Shown: positions 8,221 to 19,498, counted from the first letter of the stretch. The stretch: 64,000 nt of DNA from Neorhizobium huautlense (GCF_002968575.1 NZ_PVBM01000020.1:1-64000); one strand, 5' to 3'. A program made the numbers and translations. The notes: generated by a model not told the origin, from the letters alone.

Positions 8221-11037
8221 CTATTCTGCCGCACCCTCGTCATTTGCCGGACTTTCATCCGGAGCGGAGCCGAGATCGCCGGTTTCGGCGGTTATCTCTT
8301 CCGGCAGGCCGCTGCCGTTTTCGTCGTCGCTTTCCGGCTCGCTGATGCGCTCGACCGAGACGACCTTTTCATCCTTGGCGGTCGAGAAGATTGTCACGCC
8401 CTTGGTCGCACGGCTGGCTATACGGATGCCGTTGACCGGCACGCGGATCAGCACACCACCATCCGACACGAGCATGATCTGATCGGCGTCCTCGATCGGG
8501 AAGGCAGCCACAAGCTCGCCGATCTCCGCCGTCTTGGAGGTATCGGTGGCGCGGATGCCCTTGCCGCCGCGGCCCGAGGTGCGGAAGTCGTAGGAAGACG
8601 ACCGCTTGCCAAAACCCCTCTCCGAGACCGTGAGCACGAACTGCTCGCGCGCCTTGAGCTCCTCATAACGCTCGTCGGAAAGCTGCCCTTCCTCAGTGAC
8701 TTCCTCGCCCACGAGAGCGATATCCTCTTCATCCACACCAGCGGCGCGACGTTCGGCTGCAGAGCGCTTGAGATAGGCGGCACGCTCCCAGGGCTCTGCG
8801 TCCACATGGCCGACAATGGTCATGGAGATAATGCGGTCGTTATCGCCGAGCGTGATGCCGCGTACGCCGATCGAGTTGCGGCCGGCAAAGACGCGCACAT
8901 CGCCGACGGGGAAGCGAATGCACTGGCCGAGCGCGGTGGTCAGCAGCACGTCGTCCTGATCGGTACAGGTCTCGACCGAGAGGATTTCGTCGCCCTCTTC
9001 CTCGAGCTTCATGGCGATCTTGCCGTTGCGGTTCACCTGAACAAAATCCGACAGCTTGTTGCGGCGAACGGTGCCGCGAGTCGTCGAGAACATCACATCC
9101 AGGTTATCCCAGGTTGATTCATCCTCAGGCAGCGGCATGATCGTGGTGATGCGTTCGCCGGGTTCCAGCGGCAGCATGTTGATCAGCGCCTTGCCGCGCG
9201 ATTGCGGTGTACCGATCGGCAGACGCCAGACCTTTTCCTTGTACACGATGCCGCGCGAGGAGAAGAACAGAACCGGTGTGTGGGTGTTCGCGACGAACAG
9301 GCGCGTGACGAAATCCTCGTCGCGCGTCGCCATGCCGGACCGGCCTTTGCCGCCGCGGCGCTGGGCACGATAAGTGCCGAGCGCCACGCGCTTGATGTAA
9401 CCAAGATGGGAAACGGTCACGACCATGTCTTCACGGGCGATGAGATCCTCATCGTCCATGTCCGGACCGCCTTCCATGATTTCTGTGCGGCGCGGCGTGC
9501 CGAATTCGTCGCGCACCTCGGCCATTTCGTCCTTGACGATCTGCTGGATGCGCAGTCTCGACGACAGAATGTCCAGATAATCGCTGATCTCGGCCCCGAT
9601 CTTGTTAAGTTCGTCGCCGATTTCGTCGCGGCCGAGCGCCGTCAGGCGGGCCAGACGAAGCTCGAGGATGGCGCGGGCCTGTTCCTCGGACAGATTATAG
9701 GTGCCATCGTCATTGATCCGGTGGCGCGGATCGTCGATGAGGCGTATCAGCGCCTCGACATCCTGAGCAGGCCAGCGGCGTGTCATCAACTGCTCACGCG
9801 CAGTCTGCGGATCGGGCGCGCGGCGGATCAGAAGAATGATCTCGTCTATATTGGCGACGGCAATGGCCAGACCGACCAAGACATGCGCACGTTCACGCGC
9901 CTTGCGCAGCAAATACTTCGTGCGGCGGCTGACGACTTCCTCGCGGAAGGACACGAAAGCCCTCAGCATGTCGATCAGGGTGAGCTGTTCCGGCTTGCCG
10001 CCGTTGAGAGCCACCATGTTGCAGCCGAACGAGGTTTGCAGCGGCGTATAGCGATAAAGCTGATTGAGTATCACTTCCGCATTGGCGTCGCGCTTCAGCT
10101 CCACCACGACGCGATAGCCCTGGCGGTCGGACTCGTCACGCAGATCGGAAATGCCTTCGATACGCTTTTCGCGCACCAGTTCGCCGATCTTTTCGACCAT
10201 CGCCGCCTTGTTCACCTGAAAGGGAACTTCGGTGATGATGATCTGCTCGCGGTCGCCGCGCATCGGCTCGATCGTGGCGCGGCCGCGCATGATCACGGAT
10301 CCGCGCCCGGTTTCATAGGCCGACCGGATTCCGGAGCGTCCAAGGATCATCGCGCCGGTCGGGAAATCGGGACCCGGGATGATCTGCATCAGCTCGGGCA
10401 GTTCGATCGCCGGATTGTCGATCAGCGCGATACAGCCGTCGATAACCTCGGAAAGATTGTGCGGCGGTATGTTGGTCGCCATGCCGACGGCGATGCCGCC
10501 TGCACCATTGACCAAAAGGTTCGGGAATTTCGCCGGAACCACGACAGGCTCGGAGAGCGTGCCATCGTAGTTGTCGCGGAAATCGACGGTTTCCTTGTCG
10601 AGATCGTCGAGCAGGGCGTGGGCGGCTTTCTCGAGGCGGCATTCGGTGTAGCGTTCGGCCGCCGGCGGGTCGCCGTCGATCGAGCCGAAATTGCCCTGAC
10701 CATCGATCAGGGGCAGGCGGAGAGACCAATCCTGCGCCATGCGCGCCAGCGCGTCATAGATCGCCGAGTTGCCGTGCGGATGGAATTTACCCATCACGTC
10801 CCCGGTCACGCGGGCGCATTTGACATATTTCTTGTTCCAGTCGATGCCGAGTTCCGACATGCCGTAAAGGATGCGCCGGTGGACCGGTTTCAGTCCGTCG
10901 CGCACATCTGGAAGTGCGCGGCTGACGATCACGCTCATGGCGTAATCGAGGTAGGACCGCTGCATCTCTTCCATAATGGAAATGGGTTCAATGCCTGGAG
11001 GCAGCTTTCCGCCGCCGGGTGTGCTTTGCTCAGTCAA
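8221..11037 (-). CDS. gyrA: DNA gyrase subunit A
   Basis: Breakage-reunion subunit of gyrase, which introduces negative supercoils with GyrB. The 938 residues include the catalytic tyrosine Y130 in AERYTE and a C-terminal domain of beta-pinwheel repeats. The GyrA-box region appears as [11 protein letters not shown] near residue 560. The quinolone-determining region reads [10 protein letters not shown]: the equivalents of Escherichia coli Ser83 and Asp87 are Ser91 and Asp95, the unaltered residues, so no target-site resistance is evident. The C-terminus ends in an acidic tail ([10 protein letters not shown]). The upstream neighbour marC is divergent and the promoter should lie between 11038 and 11263. 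Confidence 0.98.
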   Translation of the reverse strand: MTEQSTPGGGKLPPGIEPISIMEEMQRSYLDYAMSVIVSRALPDVRDGLKPVHRRILYGMSELGIDWNKKYVKCARVTGDVMGKFHPHGNSAIYDALARMAQDWSLRLPLIDGQGNFGSIDGDPPAAERYTECRLEKAAHALLDDLDKETVDFRDNYDGTLSEPVVVPAKFPNLLVNGAGGIAVGMATNIPPHNLSEVIDGCIALIDNPAIELPELMQIIPGPDFPTGAMILGRSGIRSAYETGRGSVIMRGRATIEPMRGDREQIIITEVPFQVNKAAMVEKIGELVREKRIEGISDLRDESDRQGYRVVVELKRDANAEVILNQLYRYTPLQTSFGCNMVALNGGKPEQLTLIDMLRAFVSFREEVVSRRTKYLLRKARERAHVLVGLAIAVANIDEIILLIRRAPDPQTAREQLMTRRWPAQDVEALIRLIDDPRHRINDDGTYNLSEEQARAILELRLARLTALGRDEIGDELNKIGAEISDYLDILSSRLRIQQIVKDEMAEVRDEFGTPRRTEIMEGGPDMDDEDLIAREDMVVTVSHLGYIKRVALGTYRAQRRGGKGRSGMATRDEDFVTRLFVANTHTPVLFFSSRGIVYKEKVWRLPIGTPQSRGKALINMLPLEPGERITTIMPLPEDESTWDNLDVMFSTTRGTVRRNKLSDFVQVNRNGKIAMKLEEEGDEILSVETCTDQDDVLLTTALGQCIRFPVGDVRVFAGRNSIGVRGITLGDNDRIISMTIVGHVDAEPWERAAYLKRSAAERRAAGVDEEDIALVGEEVTEEGQLSDERYEELKAREQFVLTVSERGFGKRSSSYDFRTSGRGGKGIRATDTSKTAEIGELVAAFPIEDADQIMLVSDGGVLIRVPVNGIRIASRATKGVTIFSTAKDEKVVSVERISEPESDDENGSGLPEEITAETGDLGSAPDESPANDEGAAE

Positions 11038-11263
11038 ATCGGATCACGATCTCTGTTCGGAATCAGTTTCTTTTTTATAGCGGAAAGCGGTTCCGAGCGC
11101 CAATTTCCACCGTGGTTTTGAACAGCTTTTGCGGTCTTTTCCAGGCATTTCCCCTGGGACGCGATGACGGCGGAAAGCCGTGAGGCGGGCTTTCCTAAAC
11201 CGTGCGCCTGTCCTAACAATCTTCAAGTCCAACTGCAAGGATCGCAGAGGTCCAGGAGAAGAT

Positions 11264-11893
11264 ATGGCAAGCCCCGATATGCTGGTCAATGCGTTGACCA
11301 CGATGCTCGTAACGCTCGATCCACCGGGGCTGGCGCCGGTCTTTCTCGGCCTGACGGTCGGCATGACGGGAATCCAGCGCCGCCACGTCGCCTTTCGCGG
11401 CTCCCTGATCGCGTTCGGCATCCTGGCGCTCTTTGCCCTGTTCGGATCGAACGTCCTGGGTCTGCTCGGAATATCGATCGGCGCCTTCCGCATTGCGGGC
11501 GGCTTGCTGCTTTTCTGGATATCCTTCGAAATGGTCTTCGAAAAGCGCCAGGAACGGAAGGAAAAGACGTCCCAGGCCGCAATCACGATCGACCACCTTC
11601 ACAATATCGCTGTCTTTCCGCTGGCTCTTCCGTTGATAGCCGGGCCCGGTGCGATCTCCGCCACCGTACTGCTCGCCGGCGCCTTCCCGGGCCCACTCGA
11701 CCGGACTCTGCTGATCGGCGTCATCGCACTCATTATGGGGCTCGTCTACGTGACGCTTCTGGTGGCGGAACGGCTCGACCGTTTCCTCGGTGTGACCGGC
11801 CGCGCAATTCTCACGCGCCTGCTCGGCGTCATCCTGGCCGCTCTCTCGGTGCAGTTCGTGCTCGACGGCGTTCGCTCGGCCTTCAATCTCTAA
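11264..11893 (+). CDS. MarC-family integral membrane protein
   Basis: A 209-residue membrane protein with about six hydrophobic helices. The family signature segments are LVTLDPPGLAPVFLGLT near the start (the usual form is DPxGxxPxF) and FPLALPLIAGPGAIS in the middle, giving the two-fold repeat of the MarC/UPF0056 family. The physiological role of this family is not established, and an early link to multiple antibiotic resistance was not upheld. AGGAG lies five bases before the ATG at 11264. A longer upstream frame exists but lacks a ribosome site. It is divergent from gyrA and followed by the HPP-CBS gene. Confidence 0.88.
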   Translation: MASPDMLVNALTTMLVTLDPPGLAPVFLGLTVGMTGIQRRHVAFRGSLIAFGILALFALFGSNVLGLLGISIGAFRIAGGLLLFWISFEMVFEKRQERKEKTSQAAITIDHLHNIAVFPLALPLIAGPGAISATVLLAGAFPGPLDRTLLIGVIALIMGLVYVTLLVAERLDRFLGVTGRAILTRLLGVILAALSVQFVLDGVRSAFNL

Positions 11894-11975
11894 TATTTCG
11901 AAAACGTCATATGGCGCGACATTGCAGGTTTTTCTGCTAAAAGCCGCGGCAAAGAGAATCAAAGAAGGTTTTGCC

Positions 11976-13148
11976 ATGCGGCGTGTGTTGCGGCGGCTTT
12001 TTCCCGAAGCCACCTCCATCAGTGCGAAAGAACGGTTGCGCGCAGCCTCGGGAGCCCTGGCCGGGATCCTCGCAACAGGTTTGCTCGGCAGTCTGGCGCT
12101 GCGAGCTGACGCCTCTCTTCCGGCGCTGATCGCGCCGATGGGAGCCTCCGCCGTCCTTTTGTTCGCGGTCCCGTCCAGTCCCCTCGCCCAACCCTGGTCG
12201 ATTCTCTGCGGCAATATCGTTGCCGCATTTGTAGGAGTCACCACGGCGCTCGCGATAGAGGACCCGTTCCTGGCGTCCGCGATCGCCATTGGCGTCGCAA
12301 TCGCTGCGATGATGGCACTGCGATGCCTGCACCCGCCAAGCGGAGCCATCGCGCTGACCGCCGTTCTGGGCGGGCCTGCCATTCATGATCTGGGATACGG
12401 TTTCGTATTCTGGCCGGTCGCCGGCAACTCGCTCGCCCTGCTGCTTCTTGCCTTGGTCTTCAACAACCTGACGGGGCGCCCCTACCCTCATTCCATAAAG
12501 CCGCCGGCAACCGATCACGGTACCGCCGATCCCGCTCCGATGCAGCGGATCGGCTTTACTTCAGCCGACCTCGACGATGTCCTGAAGGAATACGATGAGT
12601 TTCTGGATATCGACCGCGAAGACCTGGAGACTATCCTCAGAAGAACCGAACTGCGATCCTACCGGAGACGCGCAACGCATCTCGACTGCGCCAGCATTAT
12701 GTCTCGCGATGTAGTGGCGGTTGCGCCCGACAATTCGCTGAAAGAAGCGCAGGACGTGATGCGCAGCCACCATTTCCGGGCGTTGCCAGTCACCAACGAT
12801 CGTGCCGAGGTCGTGGGCATCGTCACCCAGACGGATTTCCTGGATAAGGCGACCTGGACCAAGGGGCGCCCGAGAATTGGCCTTGCTCAGCGGATTAGGC
12901 TTGTGCTGTCGGGGGCAAGCGCCCCGAACGACACCGTCAAGGATATCATGACCACACCGGTCCGGACCGTTGCGCCCGACACGCCCATTGCCGACGCGAT
13001 CGTCATCTTTGCGGAAGAAGGGCTGCACTATCTGCCGGTGACCGGCGGAACCAACAAGCTGGTGGGGATACTATCGCAGTCGGACGTGCTGGTGGCGATG
13101 CTCGCAGACAGCGCCAACCAGAATTACGAAGCGCGCCTGACCGCCTGA
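11976..13148 (+). CDS. HPP-family membrane protein with two CBS domains
   Basis: About 390 residues. The N-terminal half (residues about 25-175) is a membrane domain of the HPP family, with the naming motif in RCLHPPSGAIAL. Members have been reported to act in nitrite transport in plastids and cyanobacteria, but the bacterial role is open. The C-terminal half holds two CBS repeats (IMSRDVVAVAP...IVTQTDFL and IMTTPVRTVAP...GILSQSDVL), which usually bind adenine nucleotides and gate or regulate the attached domain. The ATG at 11976 has AAGAAGG seven bases upstream. It lies 82 bases after marC on the same strand and may be co-transcribed. Confidence 0.85.
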   Translation: MRRVLRRLFPEATSISAKERLRAASGALAGILATGLLGSLALRADASLPALIAPMGASAVLLFAVPSSPLAQPWSILCGNIVAAFVGVTTALAIEDPFLASAIAIGVAIAAMMALRCLHPPSGAIALTAVLGGPAIHDLGYGFVFWPVAGNSLALLLLALVFNNLTGRPYPHSIKPPATDHGTADPAPMQRIGFTSADLDDVLKEYDEFLDIDREDLETILRRTELRSYRRRATHLDCASIMSRDVVAVAPDNSLKEAQDVMRSHHFRALPVTNDRAEVVGIVTQTDFLDKATWTKGRPRIGLAQRIRLVLSGASAPNDTVKDIMTTPVRTVAPDTPIADAIVIFAEEGLHYLPVTGGTNKLVGILSQSDVLVAMLADSANQNYEARLTA

Positions 13149-13205
13149 AAATAACGCGCGCGGGGCAATCCACAAGCAACACCGGATCGGCGAGTGCCGC
13201 TTGGA

Positions 13206-13748
13206 TCAGAACGGAATATCGTCGTCGAGATCGCGGGAAAAATTGCCGCCGGCAGGCTGATTGCCGCCGCGGCTCGAGCCGCTGGAACCGCCCGAGGACC
13301 GGCGGTCATGATCATTTCCACCGCCATAGCCGCCGCCGAAGTCGTCACCGCCGAAGTCATTGCCGCCGCGGGCTCCGCGGTCGCCACCGCCCTCACCCCG
13401 GCCGTCCAGCATGGTCAGCGTCGAGTTGAACCCCTGCAGCACAATTTCGGTCGAATACCGGTCGTTGCCGGTCTGATCCTGCCATTTGCGGGTCTGCAGC
13501 GCGCCTTCGATATAGAGCTTTGCGCCCTTCTTCACATACTGCTCGACCACCTTGCAGAGACCTTCGTTGAAGACCACTACGGTGTGCCATTCGGTCTTTT
13601 CCCGCCGCTCGCCGGAATTGCGGTCGCGCCAGGTCTCGGAAGTCGCGATGCGAAGATTGGCGATCGGCCGACCGTCTTGCGTGCGGCGAATTTCCGGATC
13701 GGCGCCTACATTTCCAATCAGGATCACCTTGTTCACGCTACCAGCCAT
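13206..13748 (-). CDS. ssb: Single-stranded DNA-binding protein
   Basis: Coats single-stranded DNA in replication, repair and recombination. The 180 residues comprise the OB-fold (AGSVNKVILIGNVGADPEIR to about residue 110), a long Gly/Asn/Asp-rich linker (many GGG and FGGDDFGGG repeats) and the acidic tip DLDDDIPF, which recruits partner proteins. The ATG at 13748 has GAGGTGA five bases upstream. A GTG three codons earlier is in frame but overlaps that ribosome site. It is divergent from uvrA across about 240 bases carrying a LexA box, an arrangement common in proteobacteria. Confidence 0.97.
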   Translation of the reverse strand: MAGSVNKVILIGNVGADPEIRRTQDGRPIANLRIATSETWRDRNSGERREKTEWHTVVVFNEGLCKVVEQYVKKGAKLYIEGALQTRKWQDQTGNDRYSTEIVLQGFNSTLTMLDGRGEGGGDRGARGGNDFGGDDFGGGYGGGNDHDRRSSGGSSGSSRGGNQPAGGNFSRDLDDDIPF

Positions 13749-13858
13749 AACTTTCACCTCATCCGCCGCCTGCTTTGCGGCCTTGAAACCAATCGTATCA
13801 CTTTAGCCCATCGACATGCCCGGTTGGGCATTCATGAATTTTAATCCACAGGCAAATT

Positions 13859-13873
13859 GTTCTTTATTTGTTC
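13859..13873. promoter_or_regulatory. LexA (SOS) box between ssb and uvrA
   Basis: GTTC-TTTATTT-GTTC matches exactly the alphaproteobacterial LexA operator, a direct repeat GTTC-N7-GTTC. It lies 115 bases before the uvrA start and 111 bases before the ssb start in the shared intergenic region, inside AT-rich sequence suited to promoters. It predicts DNA-damage induction of uvrA and possibly ssb. Confidence 0.88.
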
Positions 13874-13987
13874 TATTTTATTCCTATAGTGCTGTCAACC
13901 GACTCGGAACGGTCCGCAATCGCAGCAGTTTCGTCTCGACAGGCACGGATCAATCACTACATAAGGACCTCGATCCTCCCAAAGAGC

Positions 13988-16915
13988 ATGATGATGAGTG
14001 AACTCAAAACCATTTCCATACGTGGCGCGCGCGAGCATAATCTTAAGGGCATCGACCTCGATCTGCCGCGCAATTCGCTGATCGTCATGACGGGCCTTTC
14101 GGGGTCGGGCAAATCGTCGCTTGCCTTCGACACGATCTATGCGGAAGGCCAACGTCGTTATGTGGAGAGCCTGTCGGCCTATGCGCGCCAGTTTCTGGAA
14201 ATGATGCAGAAGCCGGATGTCGATCAGATCGACGGCCTTTCGCCGGCAATTTCGATCGAGCAGAAAACGACCTCGCGCAACCCGCGCTCGACGGTCGGCA
14301 CGGTCACCGAGATCTACGACTATATGCGCCTGCTTTTTGCGCGCGTCGGCGTGCCCTATTCGCCGGCAACAGGCCTGCCGATCGAAAGCCAGACCGTCAG
14401 CCAGATGGTCGACCGCATCCTCGCCTTCGAGGAGGGCACGCGCCTTTACATTCTGGCGCCGATGATCCGCGGACGAAAGGGCGAATATAAAAAAGAGCTC
14501 GCCGAGCTGATGAAGAAGGGTTTTCAGCGCGTCAAGGTCGACGGCCAGTTCTATGAGATCGCCGAGGTTCCGGCACTCGACAAGAAATACAAGCACGATA
14601 TCGACGTGGTCGTGGACCGCCTCGTGGTGCGCTCCGACATTTCCGCACGCCTGGCGGACAGTCTCGAGACCTCGCTGAAACTGGCCGACGGGCTGGCGGT
14701 CGCCGAATTCGCCGACAAACCGCTGCGCGCCGAGGATACCGCAGCCGGTGGCTCCGCCAACAAGTCGCTCAACGAGACCCACGAGCGGGTGCTGTTTTCG
14801 GAGAAATTCGCCTGCCCGGTCTCCGGCTTCACCATTCCGGAAATCGAGCCGCGGCTTTTCTCGTTCAACAATCCCTTCGGCGCCTGCCCGACCTGCGACG
14901 GCCTCGGTTCGCAGCAGAAGGTGGATGAGGCGCTGATCGTGCCGGAACCCGCCCGCACGCTGCGCGACGGCGCGATTGCGCCATGGGCGAAATCCACCTC
15001 CCCCTATTACAACCAGACGCTGGAAGCGCTCGGAAAAGCCTTCGGTTTCAAGCTGTCCAGCCGTTGGAACGAGCTTTCCGAGGAGGCTCAGAAGGCCATC
15101 CTGCAGGGAACCGAAGAGAAGATCGAATTCCACTATGCCGACGGCGCACGCTCCTACAAGACGGTCAAGAACTTCGAAGGCATCGTGCCGAACCTCGAAC
15201 GCCGCTGGAAGGAAACCGACAGCGCCTGGGCGCGCGAAGAGATCGAACGCTACATGTCGGCCGCTCCCTGCCCGGCCTGCAACGGTTTTCGCCTGAAGCC
15301 GGAAGCTCTCGCGGTGAAGATCAACAAGCTGCATATCGGACAGGTCACGGATATGTCGATCCGGCTTGCGCGCGACTGGTTCGAAGTGCTGCCGGAACAG
15401 CTGAACGCCAAGCAGAACGAGATCGCCGTCCGCATCCTCAAGGAGATCCGCGAGCGTCTGCGGTTCCTCAATGACGTGGGCCTCGATTATCTCAGCCTCT
15501 CGCGCAATTCCGGCACGCTTTCGGGCGGCGAGAGCCAGCGCATTCGGCTCGCCTCGCAGATCGGCTCCGGCCTCACGGGCGTGCTTTACGTATTGGACGA
15601 ACCCTCGATCGGCCTGCACCAGCGGGACAATGCGCGGCTGCTCGATACGTTGAAGCACCTGCGTGACATCGGCAACACCGTGATTGTCGTCGAGCATGAC
15701 GAGGACGCTATTTTGACGGCGGACTATGTGGTCGACATCGGCCCGGCCGCCGGTATCCACGGCGGTCAGGTGGTGGCACAGGGCGGGCCGAAGGACATCA
15801 TGGCCAATCCCAAGTCGCTGACCGGCAAATATCTCTCGGGCGAACTCGGCGTGCCGGTTCCCATGGAGCGCCGCAAGCCCAAGAAGGGCAAGGAGATCAA
15901 GGTTTTCGGTGCTCGCGGCAACAATCTCAAGAATGTCACGGCCGCCATTCCGCTCGGCGTCTTCACGGCCGTTACCGGCGTATCCGGCGGGGGCAAGTCC
16001 ACGTTCCTCATCGAGACGCTCTACAAGGCTGCCGCACGCCGTGTCATGGGCGCCCGCGAAATACCTGCCGAACACGACAAGATCGACGGTTTCGAATTCA
16101 TCGACAAGGTGATCGACATCGACCAATCGCCGATCGGCCGCACGCCGCGTTCCAACCCGGCGACCTATACCGGCGCCTTCACGCCGATTCGTGACTGGTT
16201 TGCCGGCCTGCCGGAAGCCAAGGCACGGGGTTATGCGCCTGGCCGCTTCTCGTTCAACGTCAAGGGTGGCCGTTGCGAAGCCTGCCAAGGCGACGGTGTT
16301 ATCAAGATCGAGATGCACTTCCTGCCGGACGTCTATGTCACCTGCGATGTCTGCCATGGCAAGCGCTACAATCGCGAGACGCTTGACGTGCATTTCAAGG
16401 GTAAATCGATCGCCGACGTGCTGGACATGACGGTTGAGGAAGGGGTGGAGTTCTTCTCCGCGGTGCCGGCGGTGCGCGACAAGCTGCAGTCGCTCTTTGA
16501 TGTCGGCCTCGGTTATATCAAGGTGGGGCAGCAGGCCAACACGCTTTCGGGTGGCGAGGCGCAGCGCGTCAAGCTAGCCAAGGAACTGTCGAAACGCTCG
16601 ACCGGACGTACGCTCTACATCCTCGACGAGCCGACGACGGGCCTGCATTTCCACGACGTGGCCAAGCTCCTGGAAATGTTGCATGAGCTTGTGAACCAGG
16701 GCAATTCGGTGGTGGTGATCGAGCACAATCTCGAGGTCATCAAGACGGCCGACTGGATCATCGATATCGGTCCGGAAGGCGGCACGGGCGGCGGTGAAGT
16801 GGTCGCGTCCGGCACGCCCGAGCAGATCGTCAAGGAAAAGCGGTCCTATACCGGCCACTTCCTCAAGGAACTGCTGGATCGCCGGCCAGCGAAGAAGGTG
16901 GAAGCGGCGGAATAG
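13988..16915 (+). CDS. uvrA: Excinuclease ABC subunit A
   Basis: Damage-recognition ATPase of nucleotide excision repair, loading UvrB at lesions. About 975 residues with two ABC ATPase modules: Walker A GLSGSGKS at 36-43 and a second, GVSGGGKST, near residue 680, each with its signature LSGGE. The C-terminal zinc finger (CEACQGDG...CDVCHGKR) is complete. The first zinc module reads CPVSG where Escherichia coli has CPICG, so one cysteine is serine. Three ATG codons in a row (13988, 13991, 13994) make the exact start uncertain, and the natural N-terminus is near [17 protein letters not shown] LexA box upstream predicts SOS control. Confidence 0.97.
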   Translation: MMMSELKTISIRGAREHNLKGIDLDLPRNSLIVMTGLSGSGKSSLAFDTIYAEGQRRYVESLSAYARQFLEMMQKPDVDQIDGLSPAISIEQKTTSRNPRSTVGTVTEIYDYMRLLFARVGVPYSPATGLPIESQTVSQMVDRILAFEEGTRLYILAPMIRGRKGEYKKELAELMKKGFQRVKVDGQFYEIAEVPALDKKYKHDIDVVVDRLVVRSDISARLADSLETSLKLADGLAVAEFADKPLRAEDTAAGGSANKSLNETHERVLFSEKFACPVSGFTIPEIEPRLFSFNNPFGACPTCDGLGSQQKVDEALIVPEPARTLRDGAIAPWAKSTSPYYNQTLEALGKAFGFKLSSRWNELSEEAQKAILQGTEEKIEFHYADGARSYKTVKNFEGIVPNLERRWKETDSAWAREEIERYMSAAPCPACNGFRLKPEALAVKINKLHIGQVTDMSIRLARDWFEVLPEQLNAKQNEIAVRILKEIRERLRFLNDVGLDYLSLSRNSGTLSGGESQRIRLASQIGSGLTGVLYVLDEPSIGLHQRDNARLLDTLKHLRDIGNTVIVVEHDEDAILTADYVVDIGPAAGIHGGQVVAQGGPKDIMANPKSLTGKYLSGELGVPVPMERRKPKKGKEIKVFGARGNNLKNVTAAIPLGVFTAVTGVSGGGKSTFLIETLYKAAARRVMGAREIPAEHDKIDGFEFIDKVIDIDQSPIGRTPRSNPATYTGAFTPIRDWFAGLPEAKARGYAPGRFSFNVKGGRCEACQGDGVIKIEMHFLPDVYVTCDVCHGKRYNRETLDVHFKGKSIADVLDMTVEEGVEFFSAVPAVRDKLQSLFDVGLGYIKVGQQANTLSGGEAQRVKLAKELSKRSTGRTLYILDEPTTGLHFHDVAKLLEMLHELVNQGNSVVVIEHNLEVIKTADWIIDIGPEGGTGGGEVVASGTPEQIVKEKRSYTGHFLKELLDRRPAKKVEAAE

Positions 16916-16941
16916 CAGTATTGCGTCATGGAGGGGAATTC

Positions 16942-17760
16942 ATGAAGAAAGCCGGCACTATTCGCACAGGCATCGGCGGCTGGACCTTCGAGCCTTGGGA
17001 AGGAACGTTCTATCCGGAAAAACTGGCGAAGAAGAAACAGCTCGAATATGCGGCCAGCAAACTGAAGGTGATCGAGGTCAACGGAACCTATTACGGCTCG
17101 CAAAAGCCGGAGACTTTTGCCAAATGGGCTTCCGAAGTGCCGGATGGTTTCATCTTTTCGCTGAAGGCGAGCCGCTTCACCACCAATCGCAAGGTTTTGG
17201 CAGAAGCCGGAGAGTCCATCGAGAAGTTCCTGACCCAGGGTCTGACGGAACTCGGCGATCATCTCGGGCCGCTGCTGTGGCAGTTCGCGCCGACCAAGAA
17301 GTTCGAGGCCGACGATTTCGAGGCCTTCTTGAAACTCTTGCCGAACAAGCTCGATGGCTTGAAGCTGACCCATGCCGTCGAAGTCCGCAACGACACATTC
17401 AAGGTGCCGGAATTCATCGCGCTGCTGGCGAAATACAATATCGCCCCGGTTTGTGCCGACCATTTCGACTATCCCATGATCGCCGATGTGACCGCCGATT
17501 TCGTTTATGCCCGGCTGCAGAAAGGGTCCGACGATATCAAGACCTGTTATCCCGAAAAGGATATGAAGGCGTGGGCGCACCGGCTTGAAATTTGGGCGGA
17601 AGGCGGCGTGCCGGACGATCTGCCGCTGATCGACGAAAGCCACAAGCCGAAGAAGGAGCCGCGCGACGTCTTCGCCTTCTTTATCCATGAAGGCAAAGTC
17701 AACGCCCCCTACGGCGCAATGGCCATGAGCGAACTTCTGGAAACCAAAACTAACCGGTGA
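16942..17760 (+). CDS. DUF72-family (YecE-like) protein
   Basis: A 272-residue TIM-barrel protein of the DUF72 family, marked by the N-terminal IRTGIGGWTFEPWEGTFYP, then VEVNGTYYGSQKPETFAKWASEVPDGFIFSLKASR and VEVRNDTF near residue 145. Function is not established, and no catalytic role has been shown to my knowledge. GGAGGGG lies five bases before the ATG at 16942. It follows uvrA closely on the same strand and overlaps the 3' end of the convergent NAD(P)HX repair gene by 11 bases, so the two messages are complementary at their ends. Confidence 0.87.
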   Translation: MKKAGTIRTGIGGWTFEPWEGTFYPEKLAKKKQLEYAASKLKVIEVNGTYYGSQKPETFAKWASEVPDGFIFSLKASRFTTNRKVLAEAGESIEKFLTQGLTELGDHLGPLLWQFAPTKKFEADDFEAFLKLLPNKLDGLKLTHAVEVRNDTFKVPEFIALLAKYNIAPVCADHFDYPMIADVTADFVYARLQKGSDDIKTCYPEKDMKAWAHRLEIWAEGGVPDDLPLIDESHKPKKEPRDVFAFFIHEGKVNAPYGAMAMSELLETKTNR

Positions 17761-19231
17761 GTGTGACACTCGCATGGGCGGCCAGATCTTCAGCCGTCAT
17801 GCCCCTGCCCACGCGCTTTGCCGCCTCGGCATGCAGGTAGACGCCAGCGGCTGCCGCTTCGAAGGCGGGCATGCCTTGCGCCAAGAGGGCGCCGATCATG
17901 CCCGCCAGCACATCGCCGGAACCCGCGGTCGCCAGCCATGGCGGTCCGTTGGCGTTAATGCAGGCACGGCCGTCCGGGCCCGCTATAACCGTATCCGCCC
18001 CCTTGTATACAATCACCGCGTGAGCGCGCTCGGCCGCTCTTAAGGCCTTCTCGACCTTGCTCTGATCCTGTTCGCGGGCGAGGTCGGGAAATAGCCGGCC
18101 GAATTCGCCCTCGTGCGGCGTCAGCACCAGGCGTGTTTCACCCCCGGCAAACGCATCGAACAATTCCGAGGGACGTTCTTTAAAGGACGTAATGCCATCG
18201 GCATCCAGCACCAATGGCCGATCCTTGAACGCCAGGACGAATTGACGAGCCTTCTCGCCAACGCTAAAGCCGGGGCCGAGCACGAAGGCGGAGAGTTTTG
18301 CCGAAGCCGTCCAGTTCTGGAGGTCGTCCAGGTCGTCGATCTGATGCAGCATGACGGCAGTGAGCGAGGAGGCATTGACGGGCAAGGCATCGGCGGGCGA
18401 TCCAATGGTCACCAGTCCGGCCCCGGCTTTCAGGCCCGCTGTGGCGGCAAGCCGGGCGGCCCCCGTCTTCGTCCCCTCCCCGGAGAAGACAACCAGATGT
18501 CCGCGACGGTATTTATGCGTTGCCGCTTCCGGCGCCGGAACCAGATCGCGCCAGAGAAGCGGGCTGTTTTCGCAGATCCTGCCCGCGACGGAACGGATGA
18601 TCCGAGCCGGAATACCGATATCGAAGACTTCGATGTCTCCGCAGAGTGACCGTCCCGGTAAAAGCAGATGTCCGGGTTTGCGGGCCATGAAGGTGACCGT
18701 ATGTCGGGCTGTGAAAGACGCGCCGAGCGGCACGCCGCGGCGGCCGCAGAGGCCTGAGGGCAGATCGACCGCCAGGACCGGGACTTTGGCTCCGTCCACC
18801 TTGCCGATCACCAGTTGCACCGCTTCAGGTACGTCCCGCGCCAAGCCGGCACCGAAAAGGGCGTCAACGACGATATCACTCTGCTCGGGTTGATAGGATT
18901 CGAGCGGTTCGGACGATCCGCCCCAGAGATGGCGTGCATGGCGCGCATCTCCCTTCAGTCTCTCCGGGTCGCCAAGATGGAAGACATCGACGGAAGCACC
19001 GGCCTCTACCAGTGCGCGGGCGGCCACATAGCCGTCGCCGCCGTTATTGCCCGGCCCACACAGGACGGCGAAGCGCAATGCGCCGGGAAAATTCCGCAGG
19101 GCCGACGCTGCGACAGCTCGCCCTGCCCTTTCCATCAGATCGAACGAGACAATACCGGACCGGGCAGCGGCGGTGTCGGCTGCGGTCATTTCGTTCGGCG
19201 TCAGCAGTAGATGATCGATGGGAAAGCTCAT
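17750..19231 (-). CDS. nnr: Bifunctional NAD(P)HX epimerase / dehydratase
   Basis: Repairs hydrated NADH and NADPH: the N-terminal domain (residues about 1-210) epimerises the R and S hydrates, and the C-terminal ribokinase-like domain dehydrates S-NAD(P)HX using ADP or ATP. Visible motifs are CGPGNNGGDGYVAARAL in the epimerase and TAGSGDVLAGMIGALLAQG in the dehydratase. The start MSFPIDHLLLTPNEMTAADTAA gives 493 residues, the usual length. An upstream extension to 19291 is possible but has no homologous character. It is the last minus-strand gene before the divergent glnB promoter region. Confidence 0.95.
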   Translation of the reverse strand: MSFPIDHLLLTPNEMTAADTAAARSGIVSFDLMERAGRAVAASALRNFPGALRFAVLCGPGNNGGDGYVAARALVEAGASVDVFHLGDPERLKGDARHARHLWGGSSEPLESYQPEQSDIVVDALFGAGLARDVPEAVQLVIGKVDGAKVPVLAVDLPSGLCGRRGVPLGASFTARHTVTFMARKPGHLLLPGRSLCGDIEVFDIGIPARIIRSVAGRICENSPLLWRDLVPAPEAATHKYRRGHLVVFSGEGTKTGAARLAATAGLKAGAGLVTIGSPADALPVNASSLTAVMLHQIDDLDDLQNWTASAKLSAFVLGPGFSVGEKARQFVLAFKDRPLVLDADGITSFKERPSELFDAFAGGETRLVLTPHEGEFGRLFPDLAREQDQSKVEKALRAAERAHAVIVYKGADTVIAGPDGRACINANGPPWLATAGSGDVLAGMIGALLAQGMPAFEAAAAGVYLHAEAAKRVGRGMTAEDLAAHASVTLTG

Positions 19232-19498
19232 ACTGCTATTGAATGGAAACGTGATCAGAAAACAAGCGGCGATGTCGGCTCTTGATAGCATATTTAATAT
19301 GCATTTGCCTAAATAATAGGCTCTATCGCGCTTCTATTTACATCTGCTTACATTCCGCAAAAACGAGGCAAAACGCTCGTTCCTGCGCCGCACCGCACAA
19401 GAATCAGAAAAAATGGAAGCATTTCGGCCACGGAACACGCCGTTCTGCGGGGATTTCGCCCAAAAACACATTATTTTTTTGAAAGTCCCTTCCGAGTT

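Noticed and set aside
9202-11121. Plus-strand open frame of 639 codons opposite gyrA
   Set aside because: Antisense to the highly conserved gyrA, with no motif in its translation.
13895-16393. Long minus-strand open frame (832 codons) opposite uvrA
   Set aside because: Its translation has no family motifs and it lies entirely inside uvrA's antisense. GC-rich third positions keep such frames open by chance.
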